Notes: a model not told the origin generated them from the letters alone. Shown: positions 52,612-62,308, counted from the first letter of the stretch. The stretch: 64,000 nucleotides of DNA from Sphingobacterium detergens (GCF_003610355.1 NZ_RAPY01000005.1:248001-312000), one strand, 5' to 3'. Numbers and translations: made by a program.

Positions 52612-53916
52612 ATGAAATCAGCACCTAAAATATTTTTAGCCTTATCGTTAATTGCGCTATCTTCCATGACATTTGGACAGCAAGTAATTTCCGAACAGCA
52701 ACGTCAGGACGTGAGCCGTATCTTAAATACCTTGGCTTCGGATGATATGCGTGGACGATCGGCTTTGACAAAAGACATCGAGCCTGCAGCAGATTTTATC
52801 GCCGGAGAAATGAAAAAAATAGGCCTCAAACCTTATGCGGAAGAATCTTTCCGACAGTCATTCCAACTGGACAAACTCTCGCCAAAAAGCAATACAGCAA
52901 CTATAAATAAAAAGACAATTCCTGCCGAACATATCATATCGCTTGGAAACCATGTGGATCTCAAATGGGATGATAAGAGTCCCATTAAAATCGTTAATAT
53001 TACATCGGATGCGGATTTCGCCCAAGCCTTTCGGGAACAGTCCTTATCCAAGGAAAATACGCTTGTACTAGTAGATCCATCCTTTGAAGCCTCTTTTGTT
53101 CGTTTTGGCCAAATGCTCAGCAATCCCAAGTTTATTGAAGATTCGAGTATACAAAAACCCTCAATAGTTTATCTGCTGACAAAAGAAAAACCAAAAACAT
53201 TCCACATTCATATTGAACGGAACCTTCAAAACTTTCCACTTTTTAATGTTGCGGGAGTTATCCCCGGAAAAAGTAAACCAAATGAATATGTAATTTTCTC
53301 CGGCCATTATGACCATATCGGCATATTACCTGCTGTCGGACAGGACTCGATTGCCAATGGAGCAGATGACGATGCTTCGGGAGTAACAGCGATGTTGACA
53401 CTTGCAGACTACTATAAAAAGAAAAACAATAATGAAAGGACGCTTATTTTTGTGGCATTTACAGCAGAAGAGCTTGGCATGTATGGTTCAAAATATTTTT
53501 CTAATCACATCAATGCAGACCAGGTTGTAGCAATGATCAACATGGAAATGATCGGAAAAGATTCAAAATTTGGTCCCAATACGGTCTATATAACAGGATA
53601 TGATCAATCCGATTTAGGCAAATTAATGCAAGAAAACCTAAAGAACACAACGTTCAAATTTTATTCAGACCCTTATATAAAGCAAAATTTATTCTATCGA
53701 AGTGATAATGCTGTGTTAGCCGCAAAAGGTGTTCCTGCACATTCATTCTCAACTTCCCAAATGGATAAAGATGAATATTACCACACGGTAAAGGATGAAG
53801 TAGCTACATTAAATGTCCAAAATATTATCTCCAGTATCGAAGCGATTGCGATTGGAGCTTCAGGTATTGTAGAAGGCAAGCAAACTCCCTCGCGTGTGGA
53901 AAAATTAAAGGACTAG
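52612..53916 (+). CDS. M28 family zinc aminopeptidase
   Basis: 434 residues. A signal peptide (to about 23, MTFGQ) is followed by a domain with the M28 landmarks: VIFSGHYDHIG near 228 (first zinc His and Asp), NGADDDASGVTAMLTLA near 248 (bridging Asp), LIFVAFTAEELGMYGSKYF near 280 (catalytic Glu), and a final HSFSTSQMDKDEYYHT with the last His. A PA-like insertion may sit at about 90-210. Exported, likely periplasmic or surface. It is transcribed toward the GNAT gene, with which it shares a stop (CTAG). Confidence 0.92.
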   Translation: MKSAPKIFLALSLIALSSMTFGQQVISEQQRQDVSRILNTLASDDMRGRSALTKDIEPAADFIAGEMKKIGLKPYAEESFRQSFQLDKLSPKSNTATINKKTIPAEHIISLGNHVDLKWDDKSPIKIVNITSDADFAQAFREQSLSKENTLVLVDPSFEASFVRFGQMLSNPKFIEDSSIQKPSIVYLLTKEKPKTFHIHIERNLQNFPLFNVAGVIPGKSKPNEYVIFSGHYDHIGILPAVGQDSIANGADDDASGVTAMLTLADYYKKKNNNERTLIFVAFTAEELGMYGSKYFSNHINADQVVAMINMEMIGKDSKFGPNTVYITGYDQSDLGKLMQENLKNTTFKFYSDPYIKQNLFYRSDNAVLAAKGVPAHSFSTSQMDKDEYYHTVKDEVATLNVQNIISSIEAIAIGASGIVEGKQTPSRVEKLKD

Positions 53917-54413
53917 GAACTGGCTGTACGATCTATTGCCAGCTGCATGACATAGTCATTCAACACATAGTCATAATAGGGAATATCAACAGTTTCAATA
54001 ACCTGAAAACCCTGCTTTAAATAGAAATGGTAAGCAGGGTTATTTCTATTGACATTGAGTTCCAAAATATCCTTGCCTTTGACTTTCGCTTTTTCGATAG
54101 CGAAGTCAATCAATGCTTTCCCAAAACCTTTTCCCTGTACATTGGGCATCAAATAGAGCTTTTCAATACGAAGTTTATCTGCAAGAGTTTTCAATGCAAC
54201 AAAACCTTGGCCAATACCGTCTTCCTTCAGAATATAAAAGAACTGTCCACCGACCATTCCTTCCGCTAAGCCCTCAATGGTATAACTTTTCTCCAGCATG
54301 AAATCAATCTGATCTTTTGAAAGTATTTCTCCATACGCGTCAGGCCATATAATATGTGCCATATTAGAAATGCTACGGATATCTGTCTGTTCGGCTAATT
54401 CTATTGTTATCAT
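53913..54413 (-). CDS. GNAT family N-acetyltransferase
   Basis: 166 residues with a GNAT fold. The acetyl-CoA-binding motif is PNVQGKGFGKALIDFAIEKAK (near 93), and LNVNRNNPAYHFYLKQGFQVI ends motif B. The substrate is unknown. It overlaps the upstream TPK-like gene by 4 nt and, in the other direction, the stop of the convergent M28 gene by 4 nt. Confidence 0.93.
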   Translation of the reverse strand: MITIELAEQTDIRSISNMAHIIWPDAYGEILSKDQIDFMLEKSYTIEGLAEGMVGGQFFYILKEDGIGQGFVALKTLADKLRIEKLYLMPNVQGKGFGKALIDFAIEKAKVKGKDILELNVNRNNPAYHFYLKQGFQVIETVDIPYYDYVLNDYVMQLAIDRTASS

Positions 54414-54982
54414 GAGATTGTCTCTCCTATTAAAATATATTTTGATTTCGAAAATCTGAGGGTAAATAAGCCATCCGCTACTGTTTCATAAAGATCATCA
54501 CCAATTTTTCGAAGCCCTTCTGTCGTGATTTCTTCACTTTGGGAATCTATTTTTAGCTGTTCACCCTCTGTTTTCCATTTTGTAAAACCTGTAGTGACAA
54601 AATAGTAGCGTACCCCCTTAGCTAACAAGACCACATTGATCAGATCCAAATAGTGTTGATAGTGTGCAAGACTTATTTGATCCGTAATAATATTGACCGC
54701 CTTATACTGATGTTTAATGAGATAGCCAATGGCTGATTGCAAAAAATTATCGATATATGGAATTATTTTTAAATTCTCCTGTGCTTGATTCGCTTGGGTC
54801 TGCGCAAAAACAATATCAAACTTGTATCCTCTAGCGTCCAATGGATCAACCATATTGTTTTCGATAACAATTGTTGGACTCCATTCAAGCAATTGCCCCA
54901 AATCTTCTTCGTCTATGAGAAAAAGGTCTTCAATCAGCAGAGCAGGTTCCTGGTTCTCACGAACAATATGATGCGATGACAT
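54410..54982 (-). CDS. Thiamine pyrophosphokinase-like protein lacking catalytic motifs
   Basis: 190 residues. The N-terminus (MSSHHIVRENQEPALLIED, then DLGQLLEWSPTIVIE) and the AIGYLIKHQYKAVNIITDQ block match the Bacteroidota branch of thiamine pyrophosphokinases. The active-site strings expected in TPK (GDFDS after the first Rossmann strand, and the DxxKTD segment) are absent: the equivalent places read DIVFAQTQ and IPYIDNFLQSA. It is thus likely inactive or does something else. It lies 9 nt after the M20 gene and overlaps the GNAT gene by 4 nt. Confidence 0.6.
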   Translation of the reverse strand: MSSHHIVRENQEPALLIEDLFLIDEEDLGQLLEWSPTIVIENNMVDPLDARGYKFDIVFAQTQANQAQENLKIIPYIDNFLQSAIGYLIKHQYKAVNIITDQISLAHYQHYLDLINVVLLAKGVRYYFVTTGFTKWKTEGEQLKIDSQSEEITTEGLRKIGDDLYETVADGLFTLRFSKSKYILIGETIS

Positions 54983-54991
54983 ACTAAAGAT

Positions 54992-56182
54992 CTAATAGCC
55001 TAATCTGCGCAACGTGATATACGCCATTAGCCCTGTGCTGATCTCCAACGAGGACTCGTCAACATCGAAGGTTGGTGTATGAACTGCAGAAGTTATTCCT
55101 TTCGCTTTATTTCCTGTGCCCAGTCGGTAGAAACAAGCATTGATTTCTTGTGAGTAGTAGGAAAAATCTTCGGCAGCAGGCCAAAGATCTAAATCCAAGA
55201 CGTTCTCTTTTCCAAGATATTCCTCCGCAAAAGTACGCGCACGCTTCGTCAGTTCTGGCTCATTGATCAAAAATGGATAGCCTTTGCGAACCTCAAAATC
55301 ACAGGTAGCATCCATACTTTCAGCGATTCCGACAGCCATTTTTACCATCTTCTCATGTGCTTCAGCACGCCATTGCTCATCGAATGTGCGGAATGTACCC
55401 TCGAGATAAACTTGGTCAGGAATAATATTTGTTGCACCGTTAGCGATGATTTTGCCAAAAGACAAAACCGTCGGTGTACGCGGATCTGCAAAGCGGCTTG
55501 CTATCTGTTGTAAGGCTGTAATAATATGTGCTGTGATCACAATCGGATCAATATTCTGATGTGGATGTGCTCCGTGCCCTCCTCTTCCTTTAACGGTCAT
55601 AAATAACTCGTCACAGGAAGCCATATATTTCCCTTCACGAAATCCGACTTTGCCGACTTCAATAAACGGCATTACATGTTGACCTATTATTGCAGAAGGT
55701 GCTGGATTTTGTAGTGCTCCTTCTTTGATCATAATGGATGCTCCGCCGGGCAAACGCTCTTCGCCTGGTTGGAAGATTAATTTTACCGTACCGCCAAATT
55801 CAGCTTTCAAGCTATGTAATATCTTCGCAGTTCCCAAAAGCGAGGATGTATGTACATCATGGCCACAAGCGTGCATGACACCTGGGTTATTGGACCCATA
55901 CGGTCGTCCTTCGACTTCCTGAATAGGTAATGCATCCATATCCCCGCGTAATGCGATTACTTCATCTGAAGGAAGTTCACCTTTAATTAGTGCTACAATA
56001 CCTGTATCTGCTTTTACTTCGTAAGGGATGCCTAATTGATCCAGCTGCGCCTTTACAAATGCCGAAGTATTATACTCTTCAAAGGAAAGTTCAGGATTTT
56101 GATGAAGGTGTCTACGGTTAGCGACTGTATCTTCAAAATATTGATGGGCTAAGGCCAAGACTTTTTCTTTCGTACTTGCCAT
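54992..56182 (-). CDS. M20 family amidohydrolase (aminoacylase/carboxypeptidase-like)
   Basis: 396 residues from MASTKEKVLAL; the open frame continues upstream but into the SPOR gene and is rejected. M20D features are RHLHQNPELSFEEYNTSAF, LRGDMDALPIQE, MHACGHDVHTSSLLG near 98 (metal Cys and His), IIGQHVMPFIEVG and PAAEDFSYYSQEIN near 350. It hydrolyses N-acyl or N-terminal amide bonds, probably in the cytoplasm. Part of the secA-SPOR-M20 series. Confidence 0.93.
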   Translation of the reverse strand: MASTKEKVLALAHQYFEDTVANRRHLHQNPELSFEEYNTSAFVKAQLDQLGIPYEVKADTGIVALIKGELPSDEVIALRGDMDALPIQEVEGRPYGSNNPGVMHACGHDVHTSSLLGTAKILHSLKAEFGGTVKLIFQPGEERLPGGASIMIKEGALQNPAPSAIIGQHVMPFIEVGKVGFREGKYMASCDELFMTVKGRGGHGAHPHQNIDPIVITAHIITALQQIASRFADPRTPTVLSFGKIIANGATNIIPDQVYLEGTFRTFDEQWRAEAHEKMVKMAVGIAESMDATCDFEVRKGYPFLINEPELTKRARTFAEEYLGKENVLDLDLWPAAEDFSYYSQEINACFYRLGTGNKAKGITSAVHTPTFDVDESSLEISTGLMAYITLRRLGY

Positions 56183-56195
56183 GAGGTTGTTTGAT

Positions 56196-56654
56196 TTATT
56201 GATAGACAAAAACGCTTTCTGAAAATACGAAAACGTTACTAAAATATTGACGTAGCTCACGCATAAACGCATTTGCCTCGGAACGACTTCTAAAGTCGCC
56301 CACCTTCACCCGATAATTGGGTTCATCATAGGTGATATAGGTATCAACATCCTTATACATTCCCCGAAAACGAGTTTGCTCCGAAAAAGCTTGATTTCGA
56401 CTAGATCCAGCAAAGATCTGTACGCGAAAGCCTCTCACTTTGACTCTTGTTGCAGCAGAACGTACAACTGGTTTCGAAGGAACCGTCGTGATTTTGCTTT
56501 CGACAGGATTGATTCCCATGGCAGCCCTAAAATTTTGAAGCTGTGTAATCAAAGAATCTTTGGTTACAATAACTCCACCCTTTTCTTGCGCTTTTACATT
56601 AACGATCGTAAATAGCACAAGTGCATGTATGAAAATCAATCCTCTCTTCAGCAT
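56196..56654 (-). CDS. SPOR-domain protein
   Basis: 152 residues. A signal peptide (up to about 22, NVKAQ) and a C-terminal SPOR domain (about 70-150) with RGFRVQIFAGSSRNQAF, DEPNYRVKVGDFRSRSEANAF and MRELRQYFSNVFV. SPOR domains bind denuded peptidoglycan glycan. It lies 20 nt after secA and 13 nt before the M20 gene, suggesting co-transcription. Confidence 0.88.
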   Translation of the reverse strand: MLKRGLIFIHALVLFTIVNVKAQEKGGVIVTKDSLITQLQNFRAAMGINPVESKITTVPSKPVVRSAATRVKVRGFRVQIFAGSSRNQAFSEQTRFRGMYKDVDTYITYDEPNYRVKVGDFRSRSEANAFMRELRQYFSNVFVFSESVFVYQ

Positions 56655-56674
56655 AGTTTAACTTTTCTTATCGA

Positions 56675-59600
56675 TTAGTTATTTGCGCCGTGGCAATTTT
56701 TATATTTTTTTCCTGAACCACAAGGACATTCGTCATTGCGTCCTACTGTATTCTCGTTACGAACAGGTTCTTTCGGTCCATCATTCACATCTTCTTCACT
56801 GACTCCTGTTGGTGAAACTAATTCTGCTTTTGTTTCAATCGTCTTTACAGGAGCTTGATTTACTTGTCTAGCCTGTAATGAAGTTGTTTCCTGTCCAGGA
56901 ATCTCACCTTTGAAAATAAAGCTCACGACATCCTTGTTCATAGCAGCCAACATGGATTTGAACAAGTTAAAGGCCTCCATTTTATAGATAATAATCGGAT
57001 CCTTTTGTTCATAAACAGCATTTTGAACAGATTGTTTTAGATCATCCATTTCACGTAAATGCTCTTTCCATGCTTCGTCGATCAATGCCAAGACAATTCC
57101 TTTTTCAAACGATTTGAAAACCTCTTTACCATTGGTCTCAATTGCTTTTTTCAGATTCGCTGAAACTTGGATACCGCGGATACCGTCTGTAAATGGAATA
57201 ACGACATTTTCAACAATCTGACCACGTTCTGCATACACATTATTCAATACTGGAACAGTCAATGCACCAATAGCGTCAATTTTATGATGGTAAGCGTTAA
57301 TTGCTTGCTCGAAAAGACGATCTGTCAATCCTTCAATCTTACCTTGTGCAAACTCTTCTGCAGTAATTTCCGGAGTAATCGCAAAAATACGGATTACTTC
57401 GATTTGGAAGTCTTCAAAATTACCTTGCTCTTTGGCTTCAGCAACAATCTCTTCAGCAACGTCAAAGATCATATTATTCAAATCCACGTCTAAACGTTCG
57501 CCAAACAAAGCGTTCTTACGTTTTGAATAGATTACTGTACGTTGGGAGTTCATGACGTCATCGTATTCCAATAGACGTTTACGAATACCGAAGTTGTTCT
57601 CCTCTACCTTACGTTGTGCTCGCTCGATAGATTTGGTCAACATGCTATGTTGCATCACTTCGCCTTCTTCAACACCCATTTTTACCATGATATTGGAGAT
57701 TCTTTCGGAAGCAAATAGACGCATTAAGTTATCTTCCAGGGAAACAAAGAATTGTGATGATCCCGGATCCCCTTGACGACCTGCACGACCACGTAACTGA
57801 CGGTCAACACGGCGCGACTCATGACGCTCAGTACCAATTATCGCAAGACCCCCAGCGTTTTTAACGATCTCGGTCAATTTAATATCGGTACCACGACCAG
57901 CCATATTCGTAGCAATGGTCACTTGGCCCGGTTGACCAGCCTCTGCAACGATATCGGCTTCTTTCTGGTGCAACTTCGCATTCAAGACGTTGTGTTTGAT
58001 CTTCCGTAATTGAAGCATACGACTCAATAATTCGGAAATTTCTACCGATGTTGTACCAACCAATACAGGACGACCTTGTTCTGTCAGACGTTGGATTTCT
58101 TCCGCCACCGCATTGTATTTTTCACGTGCAGTACGATAAATAAAATCTTGTTGGTCATGACGTTGGATGCCACGATTCGTAGGGATTTCAACAACATCCA
58201 ATTTATAGATTTCCCAAAGCTCTCCCGCTTCTGTTGAAGCTGTACCAGTCATCCCCGAGAGTTTGTGGTACATACGGAAGTAGTTTTGTAATGTAATCGT
58301 CGCATAAGTCTGTGTAGCATCTTCGACTTTTACATTTTCTTTCGCTTCGATCGCTTGGTGTAAACCGTCTGAGTAACGACGACCATCCATGATACGGCCT
58401 GTTTGCTCATCAACAATTTTCACTTTACCCTCGTCAACGATATATTCTACATCATTCTCGAATAAGGTATATGCTTTCAATAATTGATTGATCGAGTGGA
58501 TACGATCAGCCTTAATAGAGTAATCGCGTAACATGTCTTCTTTCTGAGCGGCTTTTTCTTCCAAAGTCAACGAAGACTTTTCAATTTCCGCGATCTCAGT
58601 ACCTACATCAGGTAAAATAAAGAATGAAGGATCCTCTCCTGTGGCTGTGATCAATTCAATACCTTTTTCAGTCAGTTCAACCTGATTGTTCTTCTCATCG
58701 ATGACAAAATAAAGCTCAGCATCAACTTTAGGCATATTTTTATTTTGCTCTTGCATATAGTAGTTTTCTACTTTTTGCAAGATAGAACGATTAGCACCTT
58801 CACTCAAGAATTTGATTAAGGCTTTATTTTTAGGTAAACCTCTGTAAGCTCTTAATAAAGCTAGGCCACCACCTTCTACATCAGAATCACCTGCAGCCAA
58901 TGCTTTTTTAGCATCATTTAATACAGTATTGATATAAGCTTTTTGAACATGTACCAAACGCTCAATACGTGGTTTCAATTGATAGAACTCATGTTGATCA
59001 CCACGAGGGATCGGACCTGAAATAATCAATGGTGTACGGGCATCGTCAATTAAAACCGAGTCAACCTCATCGACCATGGCGAAATGCAATTTACCTTGCA
59101 CCAATGCATCAGGTGTCTGAACCATGTTATCACGTAAATAGTCGAAACCAAATTCGTTGTTGGTACCATATACGATATCCGATTGGTAGGCTTTACGACG
59201 TTGTGGCGAGTTTGGTTGATGTTTATCGATGCAATCTACTGATAAACCGTGGAACTCAAATAATGGGGCGTTCCATTCAGAGTCACGACGAGCAAGGTAA
59301 TCATTCACGGTCACGATATGCACCCCTTGTCCAGAAAGTGCGTTCAGATAGGTTGGCAAAGTTCCGACCAATGTCTTACCTTCACCCGTAGCCATCTCAG
59401 CAATCTTACCGCTATGTAATACAATACCACCGATCAACTGTACATCATAATGTACCATGTTCCAGGTTACCTCTGTACCAGCAGCCATCCATTTGTTTTT
59501 CCAAATGGCTTTATCACCATTGATAATAACGTTTGGCTTGTAGACAGCCAATTCTCTGTCAAAATCACTGGCAGTAACTTCTAATTCTTCGTTTTCTGTC

Positions 59601-59962
59601 AAACGTCTTGAAGTTTCCTTCACCACAGCAAATGCTTCTGGTAAAATATCCTTCAATACCTCTTCCAACTTCTTATCACGATCTTTAGACAATTTGTCTA
59701 CTTGCTCGTAAATAGAAGTCTTTTTAGCCATATCGTCCTCATCTTGATCCGCCTCTTTTTTAAGCGTATCTATTTCTTGGTCAATATCTGCAAGGTAATT
59801 TTTAATTCTTTCTTTGAAGTCAGCGGTCTTGGCACGTAACTCGTCATTGGTTAGATTTGAAAGTTTATCATATTCAGCTTTGATTTGCTCTACAACTGGC
59901 TGAATCCCCTTGATATCTCTTTCGGATTTACTTCCAAATAATTTACTTAAAAACTTTAACAT
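56675..59962 (-). CDS. secA: Preprotein translocase ATPase SecA
   Basis: 1095 residues, longer than the E. coli protein by about 190, as usual for Bacteroidota because of insertions near NBD1. Visible are Walker A MATGEGKTLVGTLP near 188, DEVDSVLIDDARTPLIISGP near 303, the RDQQ-type helicase motifs TNMAGRGTDIKL and RQLRGRAGRQGDPGSSQFF, and the C-terminal zinc motif ECPCGSGKKYKNCHG that binds SecB and phospholipids. It drives export through SecYEG. It heads a leftward series with SPOR, M20, TPK-like and GNAT genes. Confidence 0.98.
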   Translation of the reverse strand: MLKFLSKLFGSKSERDIKGIQPVVEQIKAEYDKLSNLTNDELRAKTADFKERIKNYLADIDQEIDTLKKEADQDEDDMAKKTSIYEQVDKLSKDRDKKLEEVLKDILPEAFAVVKETSRRLTENEELEVTASDFDRELAVYKPNVIINGDKAIWKNKWMAAGTEVTWNMVHYDVQLIGGIVLHSGKIAEMATGEGKTLVGTLPTYLNALSGQGVHIVTVNDYLARRDSEWNAPLFEFHGLSVDCIDKHQPNSPQRRKAYQSDIVYGTNNEFGFDYLRDNMVQTPDALVQGKLHFAMVDEVDSVLIDDARTPLIISGPIPRGDQHEFYQLKPRIERLVHVQKAYINTVLNDAKKALAAGDSDVEGGGLALLRAYRGLPKNKALIKFLSEGANRSILQKVENYYMQEQNKNMPKVDAELYFVIDEKNNQVELTEKGIELITATGEDPSFFILPDVGTEIAEIEKSSLTLEEKAAQKEDMLRDYSIKADRIHSINQLLKAYTLFENDVEYIVDEGKVKIVDEQTGRIMDGRRYSDGLHQAIEAKENVKVEDATQTYATITLQNYFRMYHKLSGMTGTASTEAGELWEIYKLDVVEIPTNRGIQRHDQQDFIYRTAREKYNAVAEEIQRLTEQGRPVLVGTTSVEISELLSRMLQLRKIKHNVLNAKLHQKEADIVAEAGQPGQVTIATNMAGRGTDIKLTEIVKNAGGLAIIGTERHESRRVDRQLRGRAGRQGDPGSSQFFVSLEDNLMRLFASERISNIMVKMGVEEGEVMQHSMLTKSIERAQRKVEENNFGIRKRLLEYDDVMNSQRTVIYSKRKNALFGERLDVDLNNMIFDVAEEIVAEAKEQGNFEDFQIEVIRIFAITPEITAEEFAQGKIEGLTDRLFEQAINAYHHKIDAIGALTVPVLNNVYAERGQIVENVVIPFTDGIRGIQVSANLKKAIETNGKEVFKSFEKGIVLALIDEAWKEHLREMDDLKQSVQNAVYEQKDPIIIYKMEAFNLFKSMLAAMNKDVVSFIFKGEIPGQETTSLQARQVNQAPVKTIETKAELVSPTGVSEEDVNDGPKEPVRNENTVGRNDECPCGSGKKYKNCHGANN

Positions 59963-59999
59963 AATTTTTTTTCTATCTCAACTAAAGATTTTGTACAAT

Positions 60000-60287
60000 A
60001 ATGACTCCAAAGTAAAATTGCAGACAATTTGACACTAATCGGGCAAATTTAGTTATTAGATATGATATCTAACAGCTTACCACTATTTTTTTTGCGTTAT
60101 TTTTTTCTATCGGATTAGCTTGTTATTCTGCACGGTTCAATTTATCCTATTATCGGGTATCTCATATGCTCGGTATCCTGATTATTTGCTCTCTAAACCC
60201 AAAATAGCCGCATTTGAAACCAAACTGGTAGACTTAGTTCCTGCACAAGCGGCCTACTTATACGGCTACTAAATATCAGTGATGATG
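60000..60287. other. Intergenic region between secA and mqnD
   Basis: The region should hold the secA promoter (a minus-strand TACTTTGG lies near 60010). A possible 50-codon plus-strand frame from a TTG (60120-60272) is noted separately. Confidence 0.4.
60120..60272 (+). CDS. Possible small hydrophobic peptide or gene remnant
   Basis: A plus-strand frame with a TTG at 60120 and a TAA at 60270 (50 codons). The first half is hydrophobic (LLFCTVQFILLSGI) and the second half reads like protein (SKPKIAAFETKLVDLVPAQ). There is no ATG, ribosome site or promoter, so it may be chance or debris. Confidence 0.15.
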   Translation: MLFCTVQFILLSGISYARYPDYLLSKPKIAAFETKLVDLVPAQAAYLYGY

Positions 60288-61157
60288 TTATGAAAGAAAC
60301 AGTTTTTTATCCGAATGTGGGATAAAACCCATTTCCTGAGCCTTTTCAAACATTTTGGTAATTGCATTACGTCCTTCGACACCCAATTCAACGGAATATT
60401 TATTGACATACAGTTCAATATGCTTATACATCACCTCCTCACTCATCTCTTGTGCATGACTACGGATAAACTCCAATCCGGACTTTGGATTTGCAAAAGC
60501 AAATTCAACACTTTCTTTTAAAATTGTATTAAGAGTGTCTTTCACATCTTTCGGCAACGAACGTTTTACGACAATACCACCAAGCGGAATCGGAAATTTT
60601 GTCGTATTTTCCCAATACTCTCCCAAATCGACCACTTTATACAGTCCTTTTTCTGAATAGGTAAACCGATTTTCATGAATAATCAGTCCCAAATCAATTG
60701 AACCATCTAATAGAGCACCCTCAATATCAGAAAAGACCAGCTCTATTTTATTGGTTAATTCCGGAAATGCTAGCCCCAACAGAAAATTTGCTGTTGTAAA
60801 CTTCCCCGGATATCCCACCTTTAACTTATCAAATTCACCCAAACCGTCACCACTTTTTAGCTTCGCTTGGAGCACTTCGGCCAAAGTCGCATCTTTTGTG
60901 ATCAGCATAGGCCCTACACCAAAGCCCAAAGCGCTACCGGCATCCAATAATTCATAGTCTTCAACGGCATAAGCAAAAGCATGATAACTCAGTTTGGTGA
61001 TGTCCAGATCTCCTTGAAATGCCTTCAAATTTAATGTCTCAACGTCCTGATATTCCACATCAAAATCCAACCCCTTTGTATCAATTTTATGGTGAATCAA
61101 AGCATCAAAAATAAATGTATCATTCGGACAAGGAGAAAACCCCAGTGTTAATTTCAT
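60288..61157 (-). CDS. mqnD: 1,4-dihydroxy-6-naphthoate synthase
   Basis: 289 residues from MKLTLGFSPCPNDTFIF; the open frame extends 13 codons upstream but the family starts here. MqnD converts cyclic dehypoxanthine futalosine to 1,4-dihydroxy-6-naphthoate in the alternative menaquinone pathway. The fold is a periplasmic-binding-protein-like pair of lobes; VETLNLKAFQGDLDITKLSYHAF (about 35-58) and LGLIIHENRFTYSEKGL near 145 are typical. It follows a small membrane-protein gene and surE on the same strand. Confidence 0.94.
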   Translation of the reverse strand: MKLTLGFSPCPNDTFIFDALIHHKIDTKGLDFDVEYQDVETLNLKAFQGDLDITKLSYHAFAYAVEDYELLDAGSALGFGVGPMLITKDATLAEVLQAKLKSGDGLGEFDKLKVGYPGKFTTANFLLGLAFPELTNKIELVFSDIEGALLDGSIDLGLIIHENRFTYSEKGLYKVVDLGEYWENTTKFPIPLGGIVVKRSLPKDVKDTLNTILKESVEFAFANPKSGLEFIRSHAQEMSEEVMYKHIELYVNKYSVELGVEGRNAITKMFEKAQEMGFIPHSDKKLFLS

Positions 61158-61237
61158 CTTATTCCTCTTAAAAAATAAACAATAAAAACCTCGCAAATAT
61201 CCTTCGCTGTATAGCTCGGATATCTTTACATTTCGTT

Positions 61238-61498
61238 TTATACTGTCACTTTATGTGTAATTAAATATAATATCATGGCTAAAAATGTCATGATGATAAT
61301 TCCTTTCCCTACCTGATCATTACCTGAACGGTATGCAAACCTTAAGAAAATCAAATTGATCAATACAGCAATGGTATACGTTGCCATTGGCTTCTCGGGC
61401 AGAAAATGAAGTTCGATGTCGGTGAAATGCACCAACAAAAATGCCAGCAAGGGAAAAGCAATTCCTATGCCCGAACCCACCCAAAGATTATTTTTCAC
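61238..61498 (-). CDS. Small membrane protein, 3 helices
   Basis: 86 residues from a GTG at 61498 (MKNNLWVGSGIGIAFPLLAF); the longer frame starting at ATG 61534 would overlap surE by 47 nt, so the GTG, which overlaps by 11 nt, is preferred. Three hydrophobic stretches (about 6-24, 37-55, 63-82) with a LEHFLPE-like acidic loop between. No family known to me. It sits between surE and mqnD, probably in one operon. Confidence 0.65.
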   Translation of the reverse strand: MKNNLWVGSGIGIAFPLLAFLLVHFTDIELHFLPEKPMATYTIAVLINLIFLRFAYRSGNDQVGKGIIIMTFLAMILYLITHKVTV

Positions 61499-62297
61499 CT
61501 TTGCTGTGTTTCGTCGTACCTTCCAAATGATCAAAACTCCATGAATTCAGTTCTGGGATAGCATGATGTGCAGTCATGTCGAATTGTGTAGGAACAACTG
61601 AAACATAGCCATTTGCTAATGCAAAACTATCCGTATCTTCTCCACGGTCTTGTAAGACAAACTTTCCTGTCGTCCAATAATAATCACGGTTATGTGGATC
61701 GATACGTTCATCAAATTCCTCTACCCAATGTCCTCCAGCCTGTCTGCAGATTTTAATCCCTTTAAATCCTTGTGTTTGTGGAAAGTTGACATTTAGCAGT
61801 GTATTTTTGGGTAAGCCATTGGCCAAAACCTGTTCCGTTATGGAAATCACATAAGGTCTACAGTAGCTAAAGTCTGCATCATGGGAAAAATTATCCAACG
61901 AAAAGCCAACAGAAGGTATTCCCTCGATAGCTCCTTCGACCGCAGCAGACATTGTCCCAGAGTATAACACGTTAATTGAATTGTTAAGCCCATGGTTAAT
62001 ACCGGACACACAGATATCCGGCTTCTGCCCCTTGAAGACTTTATTAACAGCGAGCTTGACACAGTCAACAGGTGTTCCAGAACATTGGTACATCTCAACT
62101 CCCTCATAGAGATTGATTTTATCCAATCGAAGTGGTCTACCAAGCGTAATCGCATGCCCCATACCTGATTGTGCCGAATCTGGTGCCACAACAACCACAT
62201 TGCCAATTTTTTGCATTTCTTCTAACAACACCTTAATTCCCGGCGCTGTGATACCATCGTCATTAACAACTAAAATATTCGGTTTCTTCTTTACCAT
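61488..62297 (-). CDS. surE: 5'-nucleotidase SurE
   Basis: 269 residues from MVKKKPNILVVNDDGITAPG. SurE is a metal-dependent phosphatase for nucleoside monophosphates and some polyphosphates. The metal motif is VNDDG near 12 and the SGINHGLN segment near 105 completes it; APDSAQSGMGHAITLGRPLR near 43 and GTPVDCVKLAVNK near 83 are also conserved. It starts 3 nt after a -7-like TAACTTCG, the leaderless layout. Its end overlaps the small membrane protein. Confidence 0.95.
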   Translation of the reverse strand: MVKKKPNILVVNDDGITAPGIKVLLEEMQKIGNVVVVAPDSAQSGMGHAITLGRPLRLDKINLYEGVEMYQCSGTPVDCVKLAVNKVFKGQKPDICVSGINHGLNNSINVLYSGTMSAAVEGAIEGIPSVGFSLDNFSHDADFSYCRPYVISITEQVLANGLPKNTLLNVNFPQTQGFKGIKICRQAGGHWVEEFDERIDPHNRDYYWTTGKFVLQDRGEDTDSFALANGYVSVVPTQFDMTAHHAIPELNSWSFDHLEGTTKHSKGEK

Positions 62298-62300
62298 ATA

Positions 62301-62308
62301 CGAAGTTA
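62301..62308 (-). promoter_or_regulatory. Candidate -7 element of surE
   Basis: Minus-strand TAACTTCG, one mismatch from the consensus, 3 nt before the ATG; same TTCG variant as at radA. Confidence 0.4.

Noticed and set aside
61499..61534. ATG start at 61534 for the small membrane protein between surE and mqnD
   Set aside because: It would overlap surE by 47 nt and add a basic stretch; the GTG at 61498 gives a normal small overlap and a start at the first helix.
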